This document shows positions 14,970-23,784 of a stretch of DNA of 24,535 bases, piece after piece. The stretch comes from CAMCXT01 sp046302715 (GTDB lineage: Bacteria; Bacteroidota; Bacteroidia; M30B66): positions 1 to 24,535 of the forward strand of contig JBKCHQ010000280.1 in assembly GCA_046302715.1 (NCBI GenBank). Reading direction: 5' to 3'. Within the stretch, counting starts at the first letter, position 1. The number at the start of each line of letters is the position of its first letter. The notes below the pieces were generated by a model. That model was not told where the DNA came from. It made no database searches and saw only the letters and a program-made list of their open reading frames with translations. The translations under genes and the position numbers were made by a program.

Positions 14970-16661
14970 TCAGGCTTTATCAATAACCCTATCTACCTGC
15001 TGTAAAATTGCAGCCTCTTTATCTTGCGCTTTTTTAGCCCAATCGGCAGCTTCATTTAAAACACGCTTAACATAATCGGCATCGCTATAGCCCGCACAAT
15101 TTATACGTACATTAAGCCAAGCACCCATCACGGCCGAGCGTGCACACAATGCACCAACACCCGCATCCGACACCGAATTGGGGTTGCCCTTTTCGGCCAT
15201 TTCTGCCATTACATCCATGGATTGACACGCCAAACGCATCACGCTCAAAGGAGTTTCAATAGCATGTAACGTGGCCTCAGCTATGGCGTTTTTACGAACA
15301 GTTTTCTCCTCCTCCGTAGATTTGGGTAAGCCAAAGGCATCCATTATTCGATTAAAGGCACGCGTATCTTCGTCTACCATTTTCAACAGCTCTTTCTGAA
15401 ACGCCAACGCCTTTTCGGCAACATCCGAAAACTCTTTCCAGCGACTGTCCCAGCCTCTTTTGTGGGCACTTAAATTAGCCACCATTCCGGCCAATGATAT
15501 ACCTAAAGCTCCCAAATAGGCGGCAATCGAACCTCCTCCCGGTGCGGGCGACTCCGATAATGTTTCGTTGGCAAAATCCTTCAAACTCATGGATACCAAG
15601 CGTTCGTCGTTGGAATTACTGAGCAGGTATTCGATAATTCGCTTTTGGGGTTCAAAAGGACCTAATTCTTCGAGGCCCATTGATTTAACGGCAATTTTAA
15701 TCAACTCTTCTTCTGAAACGCCAGTGGAACGCTGCTGTTTTTCGAGAAAAAAGCGTCCGGCATCGAGCATGCATTTCAACGGAATTAAGCCCACCAGTTC
15801 AGAGCCCGTTACTCTAATTCCACGGGCATCGGCTTTTTTACATACTTCGTCAAATGCAATATGAACAGGAGTTTTATTGATATCGGTTAGATTCATGGAA
15901 ATCTGAGCCACTCCATATTCTTCGATAAACCAACCAATAGCCTTAACCGCTTTTAATGAACCCGGTACATGCACCGGATTGCCATATTCGTCGTTTACAA
16001 TTTTGCCATTAATTGGGTCGCCCTCGCGCAATACCCGTCCCCGCTCGCGCACATCAAATGCTATTGAATTGGCTCTGCGCACCGAGGTAGTGTTAAGATT
16101 TACATTGTACGCAATTAGGAAATCGCGAGCACCGATTACTGTGGCTCCGGCTTTCGCATTCATCGTGGCCGGGCCGAAATCGGGCTTCCATTCGGGCAAA
16201 TGAATCTTCTTGAAAAAACCTTCATACTCACCGGCACGAATCTCACTCAGATTCGTACGTCCGGGAATGAGTGCAGCTGCTTCGTATAGATACACAGGAA
16301 TTGTAAGCTCTGCCCCTACTCTTTTGGCCAGTTTGCGGGCATATTCGGCCGTTTCTTCCATGCTTATACCAGCAACAGGAATAAGCGGACACACATCGGT
16401 GGCGCCCATGCGGGGATGCTCACCTTTGTGTTTGCTCATATCAATAAGCTCAGAAGCCTTCTTAATAGCTCTAAATGCAGCTTCAATAACGGATTCTGGA
16501 GCACCAACAAAAGTAACTACTGTTCGGTTGGTTGCTTTTCCGGGATCCACATTAAGCAATCGAACGCCTTCAACCTGTTCTATTTCATCTGTAATTTGGC
16601 GTATAACATCCCCATTTACTCCTTCAGAAAAATTGGGTACACATTCAATAATTTGTTGCAC
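14970..16661 (-). CDS. ftcD: Bifunctional glutamate formimidoyltransferase / formimidoyl-THF cyclodeaminase
   Basis: This 563-residue protein fuses the two folate enzymes that finish histidine degradation. The first moves the formimino group from N-formimino-glutamate to tetrahydrofolate. The second releases ammonia and leaves methenyl-THF. The N-terminal transferase (about 1-335) starts MQQIIECVPNFSEG and has His82 in KGEHPRMGATDVCPLIPV, at the same number as the catalytic histidine of the pig enzyme. The C-terminal cyclodeaminase (about 356-563) shows LKDFANETLSESPAPGGGS with the glycine-rich SPAPGGGS at 371-378. Length is close to the animal enzyme (about 540). No hut genes lie in the window, so it is separated from histidase and urocanase here. 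It has its own promoter upstream. Confidence 0.95.
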   Translation of the reverse strand: MQQIIECVPNFSEGVNGDVIRQITDEIEQVEGVRLLNVDPGKATNRTVVTFVGAPESVIEAAFRAIKKASELIDMSKHKGEHPRMGATDVCPLIPVAGISMEETAEYARKLAKRVGAELTIPVYLYEAAALIPGRTNLSEIRAGEYEGFFKKIHLPEWKPDFGPATMNAKAGATVIGARDFLIAYNVNLNTTSVRRANSIAFDVRERGRVLREGDPINGKIVNDEYGNPVHVPGSLKAVKAIGWFIEEYGVAQISMNLTDINKTPVHIAFDEVCKKADARGIRVTGSELVGLIPLKCMLDAGRFFLEKQQRSTGVSEEELIKIAVKSMGLEELGPFEPQKRIIEYLLSNSNDERLVSMSLKDFANETLSESPAPGGGSIAAYLGALGISLAGMVANLSAHKRGWDSRWKEFSDVAEKALAFQKELLKMVDEDTRAFNRIMDAFGLPKSTEEEKTVRKNAIAEATLHAIETPLSVMRLACQSMDVMAEMAEKGNPNSVSDAGVGALCARSAVMGAWLNVRINCAGYSDADYVKRVLNEAADWAKKAQDKEAAILQQVDRVIDKA

Positions 16662-16683
16662 AATACTTCGGTTTGATGGAATA

Positions 16684-16691
16684 CAAACCTA
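16684..16691 (-). promoter_or_regulatory. Promoter of ftcD
   Basis: On the minus strand this reads TAGGTTTG, an exact TAnnTTTG. A TTTG (minus strand, 16713-16716) gives a TTG 21 bases upstream. It lies 22 bases before the ftcD start at 16661. Confidence 0.6.
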
Positions 16692-16743
16692 AAAAGAATT
16701 TTCAGGATTTAACAAACCCTTTAGTTCAAGTAAAAGCAGGATA

Positions 16744-19700
16744 TTATTCCAACACGGTTACGCGGCCAATCAACTCCTGATGTTTCGACATCGTATTGGT
16801 AACGTAAGCCTTCCAAACATACACATCCTGCTGCACTCGTTGCCCTTTATAATTGCCATCCCAGCCCTCATCAATATCAGTGGACACATGTATAAGCTCG
16901 CCCCAACGGTCAAAAATCTCAAGACGAAAATCCTTTACATACAGGCCCACCAACTTAAAGCGTTCGTTTTCGCCATCCTGGTTGGGCGTAAATACATTGG
17001 GGGCAAATAAGGTCGGATTGGGCTGCACTTTTAAAGGCTTGCAAACTGAATCTTTGCATCCAAATCCGCTGGTTACACGCAAACACACATCATAGGTCCC
17101 GGTATCGCCGTATGTATGGGTTGGATTCTCCGAAAAAGCGTAGGAGCCATCGCCGAAATTCCACAGGAACGATGACGCATCAGTACTTTCGTTGAAGAAT
17201 TGAAACACTGGGTTTTCGAGATCGGCTTCATTAGGGGTGCGCGAAAAATCGGCATTGGGCTGAGGATAAACCGTTACCGACCCTGTGGCATTGAGTGAAC
17301 GGTGACAACCAAATGCATCTGTAACCTCAAGTTGTATCTGCGGCTGTCCTCCATAATAGAAGCAAAACTGCTGGTTATCGTCGTTCCATCCAGCCTGACC
17401 GTTAAAACTCCAATTGAAGTTGGTAATCGGACTTCCTTCGGTTTGATTAAAACCAAAATTGATGCAAACCGGTGCGCAACCCTGAGCCGCATCGGGCACA
17501 ATAAAACCATTAGGCAAGGCACGAAGTGCCACAAAATGAGAGTCAATAGCTCGACAACCATTTTCATCAACGGCTAAAGCGATGTAAACATCATTAGCCT
17601 CAGGCAAAACAGTTAATGTTTCGCCGGCATGATTGTGCTGCGGCCATAATAAATCTACGTGTCCTGAACCTCCTGAGTATGACGCTTGCAAAACAAGCGC
17701 ATCACCCTCGCATAGCGCATCGGGCCCGGTAACATCCACACTAACGGCAGGCGGCTGCGACAATACAATGGTTTCGAGTGTAGAACATCCATTGGCATCG
17801 GTAACTGTTACCGAGTAAATTCCACTTCCTAACGAATCGAGAATATTGCCGTTCGACCCCGTATTCCATTGCATGGTAAACGGGCTTTGTCCTGCAGTAG
17901 CATTTACTTGCAGAGCTCCGTTTTGCGCATTGTTACATGTTATGGGCTGAATAATAAACAGATTGGCATCCACATTTTCATCAGCAGCAAGAGCAACAAC
18001 GCTATCAATCTCGCATCCGTTAGCATCTCGAGCGGTAATCGAATAGGAACCCGGAGCCAGCATTGACCATGTTTGAGACGTATCGTAACCTGCCCCGTTA
18101 AAGCTGTAAACATAAGGAGGCGTGCCACCAATAACGGTCTCAACCGAAACAGAGCCATTATTTTGATTACATACCGCATTATTGGTTGAAGTTTGCATTA
18201 AAGTGGGGCCTGCCTGATTTGCTACCGAAGCTGATACTTCAACTTCGCAACCATTGGCATCGCGCAACACAATCGTGTGCATACCCTGATTCAATCCTGA
18301 AAGCGGTAAAGGAAGTGAAGCCACATTGGCAAAAGCTGCATTATTTAGCGAGTATGTAAATGGAGAAACACCACCGTTTATGGACTCGATTTCGATAGAA
18401 CCGTTGGATAAACCGCACGTTGCATTGGTAGCGCCTAGAACGGCCAAGGTAGGAAATGACGGCATCGTTAAAACAACCGACTGGCTAAGCTCGCAACTGG
18501 CACTATCGCGCATGCGAACCAAATAAGTTCCGCTTGCAAGATTTTGGAACACCGTATTACCGGAGAAAGCACCGGCATTTAATGAGAATACATATGGCAT
18601 GCTACCGCCCATGGCATTTGAGATGCTGATGCTACCATTTGATGCTCCGCATAACGGATTTTGCAAAACAGGAGAGAATTGTAGCACATCAGGCTGCGAA
18701 ATGAGAATAGAATCGGTGAGCATACAGCCCAACGCATCGCTCACCTGAATGCTGTATTCACCGGCACTTAAATTATTGGCAAACATGCCGGTGGCACCTG
18801 ATGACCACGTGAATGTAAATGGCGCCGTTCCTTCATAAACATCTACAGATGCTTGCCCGTTGCTCCCGCCAAAACAGCTTACATTTCTTATAAGTTCGGC
18901 ATTAATGGCTAAAGCAGGAATAAAATCTACGAAAACGCTCGTGTCAATCGTGCAACCGCTGGCATCTGAAACCGATATGGTATAATTGCCCGAGGACAGA
19001 TTGCCCCATACCTGTTGATTGGAATAGCTGCTGTTATTAATGGCAAAGGTGTACTGAGGCGTACCGCCATTTACTGAAAGCACTTCAATAGCGGCATTAT
19101 CGGAATTGCAAGTGGCCGGGGTAAGAGAAAGCGATATGCCCGATGGTCCGTCAATCATATCCAAAGCTAAAAGCGTATCAATACTGCAACCATTAGCATC
19201 TGTAACAGATAATGCATAAGATCCATCCACCAAATCGTTAAAGATGAAATTTCCATTTGAATATGAATTAGACGGCGCATTATCGAAACTTACTTGATAG
19301 GGTGCAATGCCCCCAACTATAGCTTGCAACGTTATAGCTCCGTTGGATAAACCACAGCTGGCCGAATTAAGCGTGGTAATAATTTGTTGCGGATATCCGG
19401 TGGATTGAACCACAGTCGAAGCCGCAGCCATACAGCCGTTCTGATCTTGAACGCTTACCGAATAATTGCCAGCAGCTAAATCCAAAAACACCCCTGCAGA
19501 CTGGAAAGGACCGTTGTTTAAACTGTAGGTGTAAGATGGACTTCCGCCGTTAGTGGCATCCACGATCACACGTCCATTGGCATCGCCGCATAAAGTAGGA
19601 AGTGTCGAAAGTTCCAGACTGAGCATGTCGGGCTGACTAACACTAAGTGTAGCATTAGCCATACATCCGTTGCTATCGGTAACGCTAACTGAATAATTGC

Positions 19701-22608
19701 CGGCCGATAAACCAGTTACATTCCAAGAAGCTGAACCATTGCTCCACAACACAGTAAACGGAGCCGCACCTTGAGTGGCAGAAACGGCAACCTGGCCATC
19801 TTGGCCACCAAAACATTGCACGTTCTGAATAGTTTGAGCCGTAATTTCGAGCATTGGAAGTGCCGTTAACGAAATCGAGGTATCGGCATTACACCCGTTA
19901 GCATCCGTAACTTCGATGGTATAATTCCCTGCTGCCAAACCTGACCAAATTGTTTGTGACGAAGCTTGTCCCCCATTTAAAGAATATGCATACGGAGCCG
20001 CACCACCCAAAACAGACATTACCTGTATTTGGGCATTGTTCTCGAGACAAGTTGCAGGGTTAGTATTAAGCGTAAGCCCCGCAGGCCCCGAAGTATTCAA
20101 TAATAATATAGGCGTGTTAAGCGTACAACCATTTGCATCGGTTACTATTAGTGTGTAGTTACCTGCATTCAATTGTGGGAAATCAATAATTCCACCCGAA
20201 TATGAGAACGTTGAACCTCCTAATTGCAATGTAAAGGGTGCCGTACCACCCAAAATTTGGTTGAGGCGGATGCTGCCATTAGCCAAACCACATGCGCTAT
20301 TGACTGTGGTGAAAATTGCCTGAGTGGGGCCAGAGGTATTAGTTACAGTGGCAGAAAGTGAAGTGCTACACGACTGCGCATCGGTTACCGTAATTGAATA
20401 GGTGCCAGCAGCCAGATTATTAAAAGAAGCTAAAGCTTGTGGCATACCCCCATTCAAGCTGTACACATACGGGGCAGTACCGCCACTTACGTTAAGGATC
20501 TGCACAGCGCCATTAGACTGACCACATGTGCTTTGCTGTGCATTAATACCAGCGGTTAATGCTGCTGGCGAACTGAGTACGTACACCGAATCGTAAGTAC
20601 ATCCGAAACGGTCGGTTATGGAAAGGTTGTAGGTACCAGCGGCAAGCCCGGTTAAGAAAGCGCTAGATGACCCAGTATTCCATGAAAAAGCCAATGGGGC
20701 ATTTCCGCTTGGATTAGAAACGATACTGCCATTATTAAGTCCATTGCAACTTGGGTTGATAACAGTACCATTAAATACAGGCGGTGCGGCCACTGCAACC
20801 ACAACAGCATCGGAGTCTATGTTTCCGGCGGCATCGGTTACCGTTAACGAAATAATTTGACTCGAGTTTGGACACACCATTAGACTTGATCCGGTGGAAC
20901 CATCAGACCATAAATAGGAATATGGAGGCGTACCTGAACTTATAACGGGATTTATGGTGTAACAATCGCCGGCACAGAGGGTGTCGCCGCTTATTTGCAC
21001 ACTAAGTGCACAAGCCGGCAGGCTTACATTTTGAGTTACCGTTGACGTACACCCCACAGAGCTGCTCACTTGCAGGGTAACCGGGAAAGTAGCAGGGCCA
21101 ACACCCGGATAACTTACACTCAAGGAATTTAGGTTGGACGAAGCTGGTGTAGCGCCGGGGATTGACCATGAAACCGAACTTAAGCTTCCGGTGGAGATCG
21201 TCGATGTGTTTTGCAGTTGCACGGGCTCGTCGCATGTAGGAGTTGTTGCAGTGAAAGATGCTTGAGGATACGGAGCAACGGTCACTGGAATCTGAAACTG
21301 ACTGAGGCAACCGTTGTAGGCCACCAGATTAAGCTGATAGGTGGTGGATGCAGCTGGTGTAACCGTAATGCTTGTGGTAGTTTGATTGCCTGGCAGCCAG
21401 GTGTAGCTTTCATACCCTGATGGAGCGGTTAATACTGTTGACTGTCCAATACAAAGCGTGTCTGACAAAGCTGCAAGCATAGAAGGAGCACAGTTGGCAT
21501 CGATATACGCATAACCGTAATGTGCCCCCTGGCTGCAATCGCCAGTTGTAAATTCTACAGTAACCTGCTGGCCAATGTAATTGGTTAAATCCACGTTTAC
21601 AGTACTCCAGGGTTTATATACAACACCAGAGCAGGTGGTTGAATTAAAGAACCCGGGCAAATCGGCCGCAGCAGAAACCACGAAATCGGAACAGGGGATG
21701 ATATTCCCATTTTGATCGCGTAATAAGGCTCTGAAAAATGGCTGTTCAAAAGAAGCATGTCCGGGATCTTCAAATACCACCGCGTAACGATACGTGAAAC
21801 TGTTATTGGTTTCGCTCACCATAAAAGTTTGCATGAGCTGCTCGGCCTCCGAGTTTACATTATTATTACCTAAACGTACTGAAAAGGGGCCACCCTGTGG
21901 ATCAACACGCGGGAATCCTGCGCAGGGATCATTACCGCCGGTCATAATGGTTTGACGTCCGTTTAATAGTCCAAATGAAGTTGCAGAGTAAGTAGGTGTA
22001 ATGGCATTTGTAGCACCCGTAAGAGACATTCCGCGTGTTCCATACCAACCATTTAAGGTTCCATTGTTAAAATTTATATTACTGCAGGCAGGTTGAACGG
22101 TGATGGTGTTTAGCTGAACGGACAAATCAAACTGATAGCAGTTTGCAAAATAATTGCTCCAAGTATAAGCATCAACAAGCAGGAAATACGTCTGGCCTGC
22201 TTCAACGTATTCGAGCAGGGAGCCGCCTCCCTGCCACATGTTACACTGCGTAAAACCCATACAGGCGCCCGCGGTTCCGGGACAAGCACTAAAGAGTGAA
22301 ATGGTGGGATAGGCCGTTCCTGAGGCCTGTATATCGTTAAGCGTTATTGATACATAGCCATTCTGGCTAGGCGTAAAACTGTATAACCAATCCTGACCAC
22401 CATAATAATTACCGCTATTGGGGATGGCACATCCGTTAGAACCAGTATAATCGTTTAAATCGCCGCAAGTGGATTGATTGTTTGCAAAGAATGGAAGGTT
22501 AATGGGCGATGCAGCCGCTCCATTACAGGTATTAGAGCCCTGAGCTTGAAGCAGAGAAACCTGAAGCACTGTTATTAAAATCAGCCAAAAGGTTTTTAAA
22601 GGGGTCAT
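16744..22608 (-). CDS. Giant secreted SprB-repeat adhesin-like protein with type IX sorting domain
   Basis: From ATG 22608 the protein has 1954 residues; an earlier ATG at 22650 adds 14 residues ahead of a normal signal peptide (MTPLKTFWLILITVLQVSLL). Numbering below counts from 22650. Residues about 38-183 form a beta domain (DWLYSFTPSQNGYVSITL) like pre-peptidase C-terminal domains. About 188-390 form a jelly-roll-like domain ending AYIDANC. Ig/PKD-like domains fill about 391-622. Thirteen SprB repeats span about 632-1640. Ig and PKD domains follow (1643-1877; the last has NFGDGSYAFSENPTHTYG). The C-terminal CHU_C domain (1882-1968: APNVFTPNQDGENERF, EIFDRWGE, DVYVWKAYV) is the type B signal for type IX secretion. 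A surface adhesin, as in SprB-type gliding, is likely; the ligand is unknown. Confidence 0.92.
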   Translation of the reverse strand: MTPLKTFWLILITVLQVSLLQAQGSNTCNGAAASPINLPFFANNQSTCGDLNDYTGSNGCAIPNSGNYYGGQDWLYSFTPSQNGYVSITLNDIQASGTAYPTISLFSACPGTAGACMGFTQCNMWQGGGSLLEYVEAGQTYFLLVDAYTWSNYFANCYQFDLSVQLNTITVQPACSNINFNNGTLNGWYGTRGMSLTGATNAITPTYSATSFGLLNGRQTIMTGGNDPCAGFPRVDPQGGPFSVRLGNNNVNSEAEQLMQTFMVSETNNSFTYRYAVVFEDPGHASFEQPFFRALLRDQNGNIIPCSDFVVSAAADLPGFFNSTTCSGVVYKPWSTVNVDLTNYIGQQVTVEFTTGDCSQGAHYGYAYIDANCAPSMLAALSDTLCIGQSTVLTAPSGYESYTWLPGNQTTTSITVTPAASTTYQLNLVAYNGCLSQFQIPVTVAPYPQASFTATTPTCDEPVQLQNTSTISTGSLSSVSWSIPGATPASSNLNSLSVSYPGVGPATFPVTLQVSSSVGCTSTVTQNVSLPACALSVQISGDTLCAGDCYTINPVISSGTPPYSYLWSDGSTGSSLMVCPNSSQIISLTVTDAAGNIDSDAVVVAVAAPPVFNGTVINPSCNGLNNGSIVSNPSGNAPLAFSWNTGSSSAFLTGLAAGTYNLSITDRFGCTYDSVYVLSSPAALTAGINAQQSTCGQSNGAVQILNVSGGTAPYVYSLNGGMPQALASFNNLAAGTYSITVTDAQSCSTSLSATVTNTSGPTQAIFTTVNSACGLANGSIRLNQILGGTAPFTLQLGGSTFSYSGGIIDFPQLNAGNYTLIVTDANGCTLNTPILLLNTSGPAGLTLNTNPATCLENNAQIQVMSVLGGAAPYAYSLNGGQASSQTIWSGLAAGNYTIEVTDANGCNADTSISLTALPMLEITAQTIQNVQCFGGQDGQVAVSATQGAAPFTVLWSNGSASWNVTGLSAGNYSVSVTDSNGCMANATLSVSQPDMLSLELSTLPTLCGDANGRVIVDATNGGSPSYTYSLNNGPFQSAGVFLDLAAGNYSVSVQDQNGCMAAASTVVQSTGYPQQIITTLNSASCGLSNGAITLQAIVGGIAPYQVSFDNAPSNSYSNGNFIFNDLVDGSYALSVTDANGCSIDTLLALDMIDGPSGISLSLTPATCNSDNAAIEVLSVNGGTPQYTFAINNSSYSNQQVWGNLSSGNYTISVSDASGCTIDTSVFVDFIPALAINAELIRNVSCFGGSNGQASVDVYEGTAPFTFTWSSGATGMFANNLSAGEYSIQVSDALGCMLTDSILISQPDVLQFSPVLQNPLCGASNGSISISNAMGGSMPYVFSLNAGAFSGNTVFQNLASGTYLVRMRDSASCELSQSVVLTMPSFPTLAVLGATNATCGLSNGSIEIESINGGVSPFTYSLNNAAFANVASLPLPLSGLNQGMHTIVLRDANGCEVEVSASVANQAGPTLMQTSTNNAVCNQNNGSVSVETVIGGTPPYVYSFNGAGYDTSQTWSMLAPGSYSITARDANGCEIDSVVALAADENVDANLFIIQPITCNNAQNGALQVNATAGQSPFTMQWNTGSNGNILDSLGSGIYSVTVTDANGCSTLETIVLSQPPAVSVDVTGPDALCEGDALVLQASYSGGSGHVDLLWPQHNHAGETLTVLPEANDVYIALAVDENGCRAIDSHFVALRALPNGFIVPDAAQGCAPVCINFGFNQTEGSPITNFNWSFNGQAGWNDDNQQFCFYYGGQPQIQLEVTDAFGCHRSLNATGSVTVYPQPNADFSRTPNEADLENPVFQFFNESTDASSFLWNFGDGSYAFSENPTHTYGDTGTYDVCLRVTSGFGCKDSVCKPLKVQPNPTLFAPNVFTPNQDGENERFKLVGLYVKDFRLEIFDRWGELIHVSTDIDEGWDGNYKGQRVQQDVYVWKAYVTNTMSKHQELIGRVTVLE
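16747..17007 (-). other. CHU_C / gliding motility-associated C-terminal domain
   Basis: Residues 1882-1968 of the giant protein (numbered from 22650). The pattern FTPNQDGENERFKL, then RLEIFDRWGELIHVS, EGWDGNYKG, DVYVWKAYV and GRVTVLE matches the type B sorting domain that directs proteins through the type IX secretion system of Bacteroidota. It ends at the last residue of the protein, as required for this signal. Confidence 0.9.
17731..20757 (-). repeat. Thirteen tandem SprB repeats in a four-unit higher-order order
   Basis: Each repeat begins with a Cys followed by a C..xNG.. motif, passes GG.xPYxYSLN or a W.xG segment, then L.AGxYxxxVTDxxGC, so each has two cysteines about 49-57 residues apart. 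First cysteines fall at residues 635, 709, 787, 868, 946, 1021, 1099, 1181, 1259, 1334, 1412, 1494 and 1572. The spacings are 74, 78, 81, 78, then 75, 78, 82, 78, then 75, 78, 82, 78. Repeats 1, 5, 9 and 13 share a Trp-containing W[NS].G core; 2, 6 and 10 share YSLN/FSLN; 3, 7 and 11 share SACGL/SASCGL/ATCGL; 4, 8 and 12 start with C.xNN or C.xDN. The array is thus (ABCD)x3 plus A. Confidence 0.93.
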
Positions 22609-23056
22609 AATGTGCCGCATTGCTTTTGTAGCATGCAATACGCAACTCAAACCCTTGCTGTTACTAGATTTTACGCCATTTGTAAGTTTTAAGTCAAGAT
22701 AGTAGTGGCATTAGGTAATAACCTTGAATATTTGGACATTTGGATACTTTGTGGTTAAAAAAATATAAAATAAAGCAGGTTAGATTTTATCGAAATTTGA
22801 AAAATAAAGAGCACATACTATTGATAACGTTATTATTGACGAATTTTGAGTTAGAACATAGTTCGGCTATCCACTATGTTAAAACCAGAAAAAAAAGTCA
22901 AATCAGTGCTGAAGGAATCAATGGAAAAGGGAGCTGATGCGCCTTTGAAATAAATACATTTCCAAAAAAGCCCTCTTCTGGAGATTTGATCGAAGACGGG
23001 GATGAGCAAATTAAAGCCGCACATGTTTAACTATCGAGTGTATCAGGAATCGCTGC

Positions 23057-23095
23057 AATTAAAAAGCAATTTAGATTTAGTCTGCTTTTTTAATT
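23057..23095. other. AT-rich terminator-like hairpin
   Basis: AATTAAAAAGCA (23057-23068) and TGCTTTTTTAATT (23083-23095) pair except for one extra T. The T run on the plus strand makes it terminator-like, yet no gene is seen directly upstream. It may be the remains of a lost gene's terminator. Confidence 0.4.
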
Positions 23096-23364
23096 AGAAA
23101 GGGATTTCAATTAAAGTCGAATTTCGTTATTACCAAAATGGCTTTTGTATCCAGAAGCATAACTCGTTAGCAATACGATAAGCTGAACATACGATGAGCG
23201 ATTTTCATACCCGAATAATCCAGGCTTTATTCAGTTTACTTGCCGAGAACATTAACACCTGATGTTGAAATTTCGATTTGGGTTTGACATGGCAATTTTG
23301 TTGGAAACCTATCCCCCCTACCCAAGGCGAAGCTACCGCCAACAAAGCACATACTCGTTAACAT

Positions 23365-23378
23365 ACGTTTATAAACGT
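23365..23378. promoter_or_regulatory. 14-bp perfect palindrome
   Basis: ACGTTTATAAACGT is perfectly self-complementary, and an overlapping AAACGTTT (23373-23380) is also palindromic. Such sites can bind dimeric regulators, but no adjacent gene start supports this, and a chance occurrence in AT-rich DNA is possible. Confidence 0.3.
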
Positions 23379-23634
23379 TTAAAACGGGTATTTCATTCGA
23401 ACTCCATTGAGTGCTTAAACACTTCGTGCAAGAACCTTGCTTTTCACTTGCTTTTCCAGACTAATAAAGTTTTACATTGCTACATACCATGCATTAGCCT
23501 ATTTGAACAAGACAAATGTTTAATAAACCCAGATTAAGCGTTAGAAATGAAATGCACTTATGCTTAGGGCGCTAGGTCTGCGGGATGGATCTGTGTTAAT
23601 CCCGACGAATCATGGACTCATTCGGTCCTTGCGG

Positions 23635-23663
23635 CAAATTGAGCAATTCTATTGCGCAATTTG
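23635..23663. other. Near-perfect 13-bp hairpin
   Basis: CAAATTGAGCAAT (23635-23647) and ATTGCGCAATTTG (23651-23663) pair with a single mismatch around a 3-base loop. No T tract follows. It lies about 75 bases beyond the yqeY terminator and has no assigned role. Confidence 0.45.
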
Positions 23664-23738
23664 GGCTTAACGTTGAAACGCTTATAACTTGAAATTCTGA
23701 AACTTACAAATTACTCCAACTGAAAATTAGGGCAAAAA

Positions 23739-23767
23739 AAACGCCCCGGCAGCAAGACGGGGCGTTT
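23739..23767 (-). terminator. Intrinsic terminator after yqeY
   Basis: AAACGCCCCG (23739-23748) and CGGGGCGTTT (23758-23767) form a 10-bp GC-rich stem with a 9-base loop. On the minus strand it is followed by a run of T (plus-strand poly-A at 23734-23741). It ends the ftsZ-yqeY transcript. Confidence 0.88.
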
Positions 23768-23784
23768 CAACAACAACCAAGTAT

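Larger units (their letters stand above)
22651..23735. other. 1.1-kb region without a convincing gene
   Basis: No frame here has recognisable protein character. Open frames at 22740-22937 and 23262-23537 lack family motifs and convincing starts. Noted structures are an imperfect hairpin at 23057-23095, a perfect 14-bp palindrome at 23365-23378, a near-perfect hairpin at 23635-23663, and short plausible coding fragments at about 22876-23030. I see no tRNA, tmRNA or RNase P signature. The stretch should contain the promoter of the giant protein near 22.65 kb, but no exact TAnnTTTG was identified. Confidence 0.6.

Noticed and set aside
17731..20757. Long repeat region considered as a CRISPR or DNA-level satellite
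   Set aside because: The repeats are coding, diverged at DNA level, and conserved at the protein level as SprB domains.
22609..22650. Upstream start of the giant protein at 22650
   Set aside because: The extra 14 residues precede a standard signal peptide beginning MTPLKTFWLIL, so ATG 22608 is more likely.
22740..22937. 65-residue open frame
   Set aside because: It begins with a start in AT-rich DNA, and its Lys/Leu-rich sequence matches no family known to me.
22975..23010. Segment faintly like a tmRNA 5' end (GATCGAAGACGGGG)
   Set aside because: The conserved tmRNA beginning and the TTCGAATCC-type 3' acceptor end were not found at a suitable distance.
23262..23537. 91-residue open frame in the intergenic region
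   Set aside because: It has no recognisable motif, and its composition (many Tyr, Cys, Arg and Leu residues without a pattern) looks like random AT-rich DNA. There is no promoter or neighbour support.
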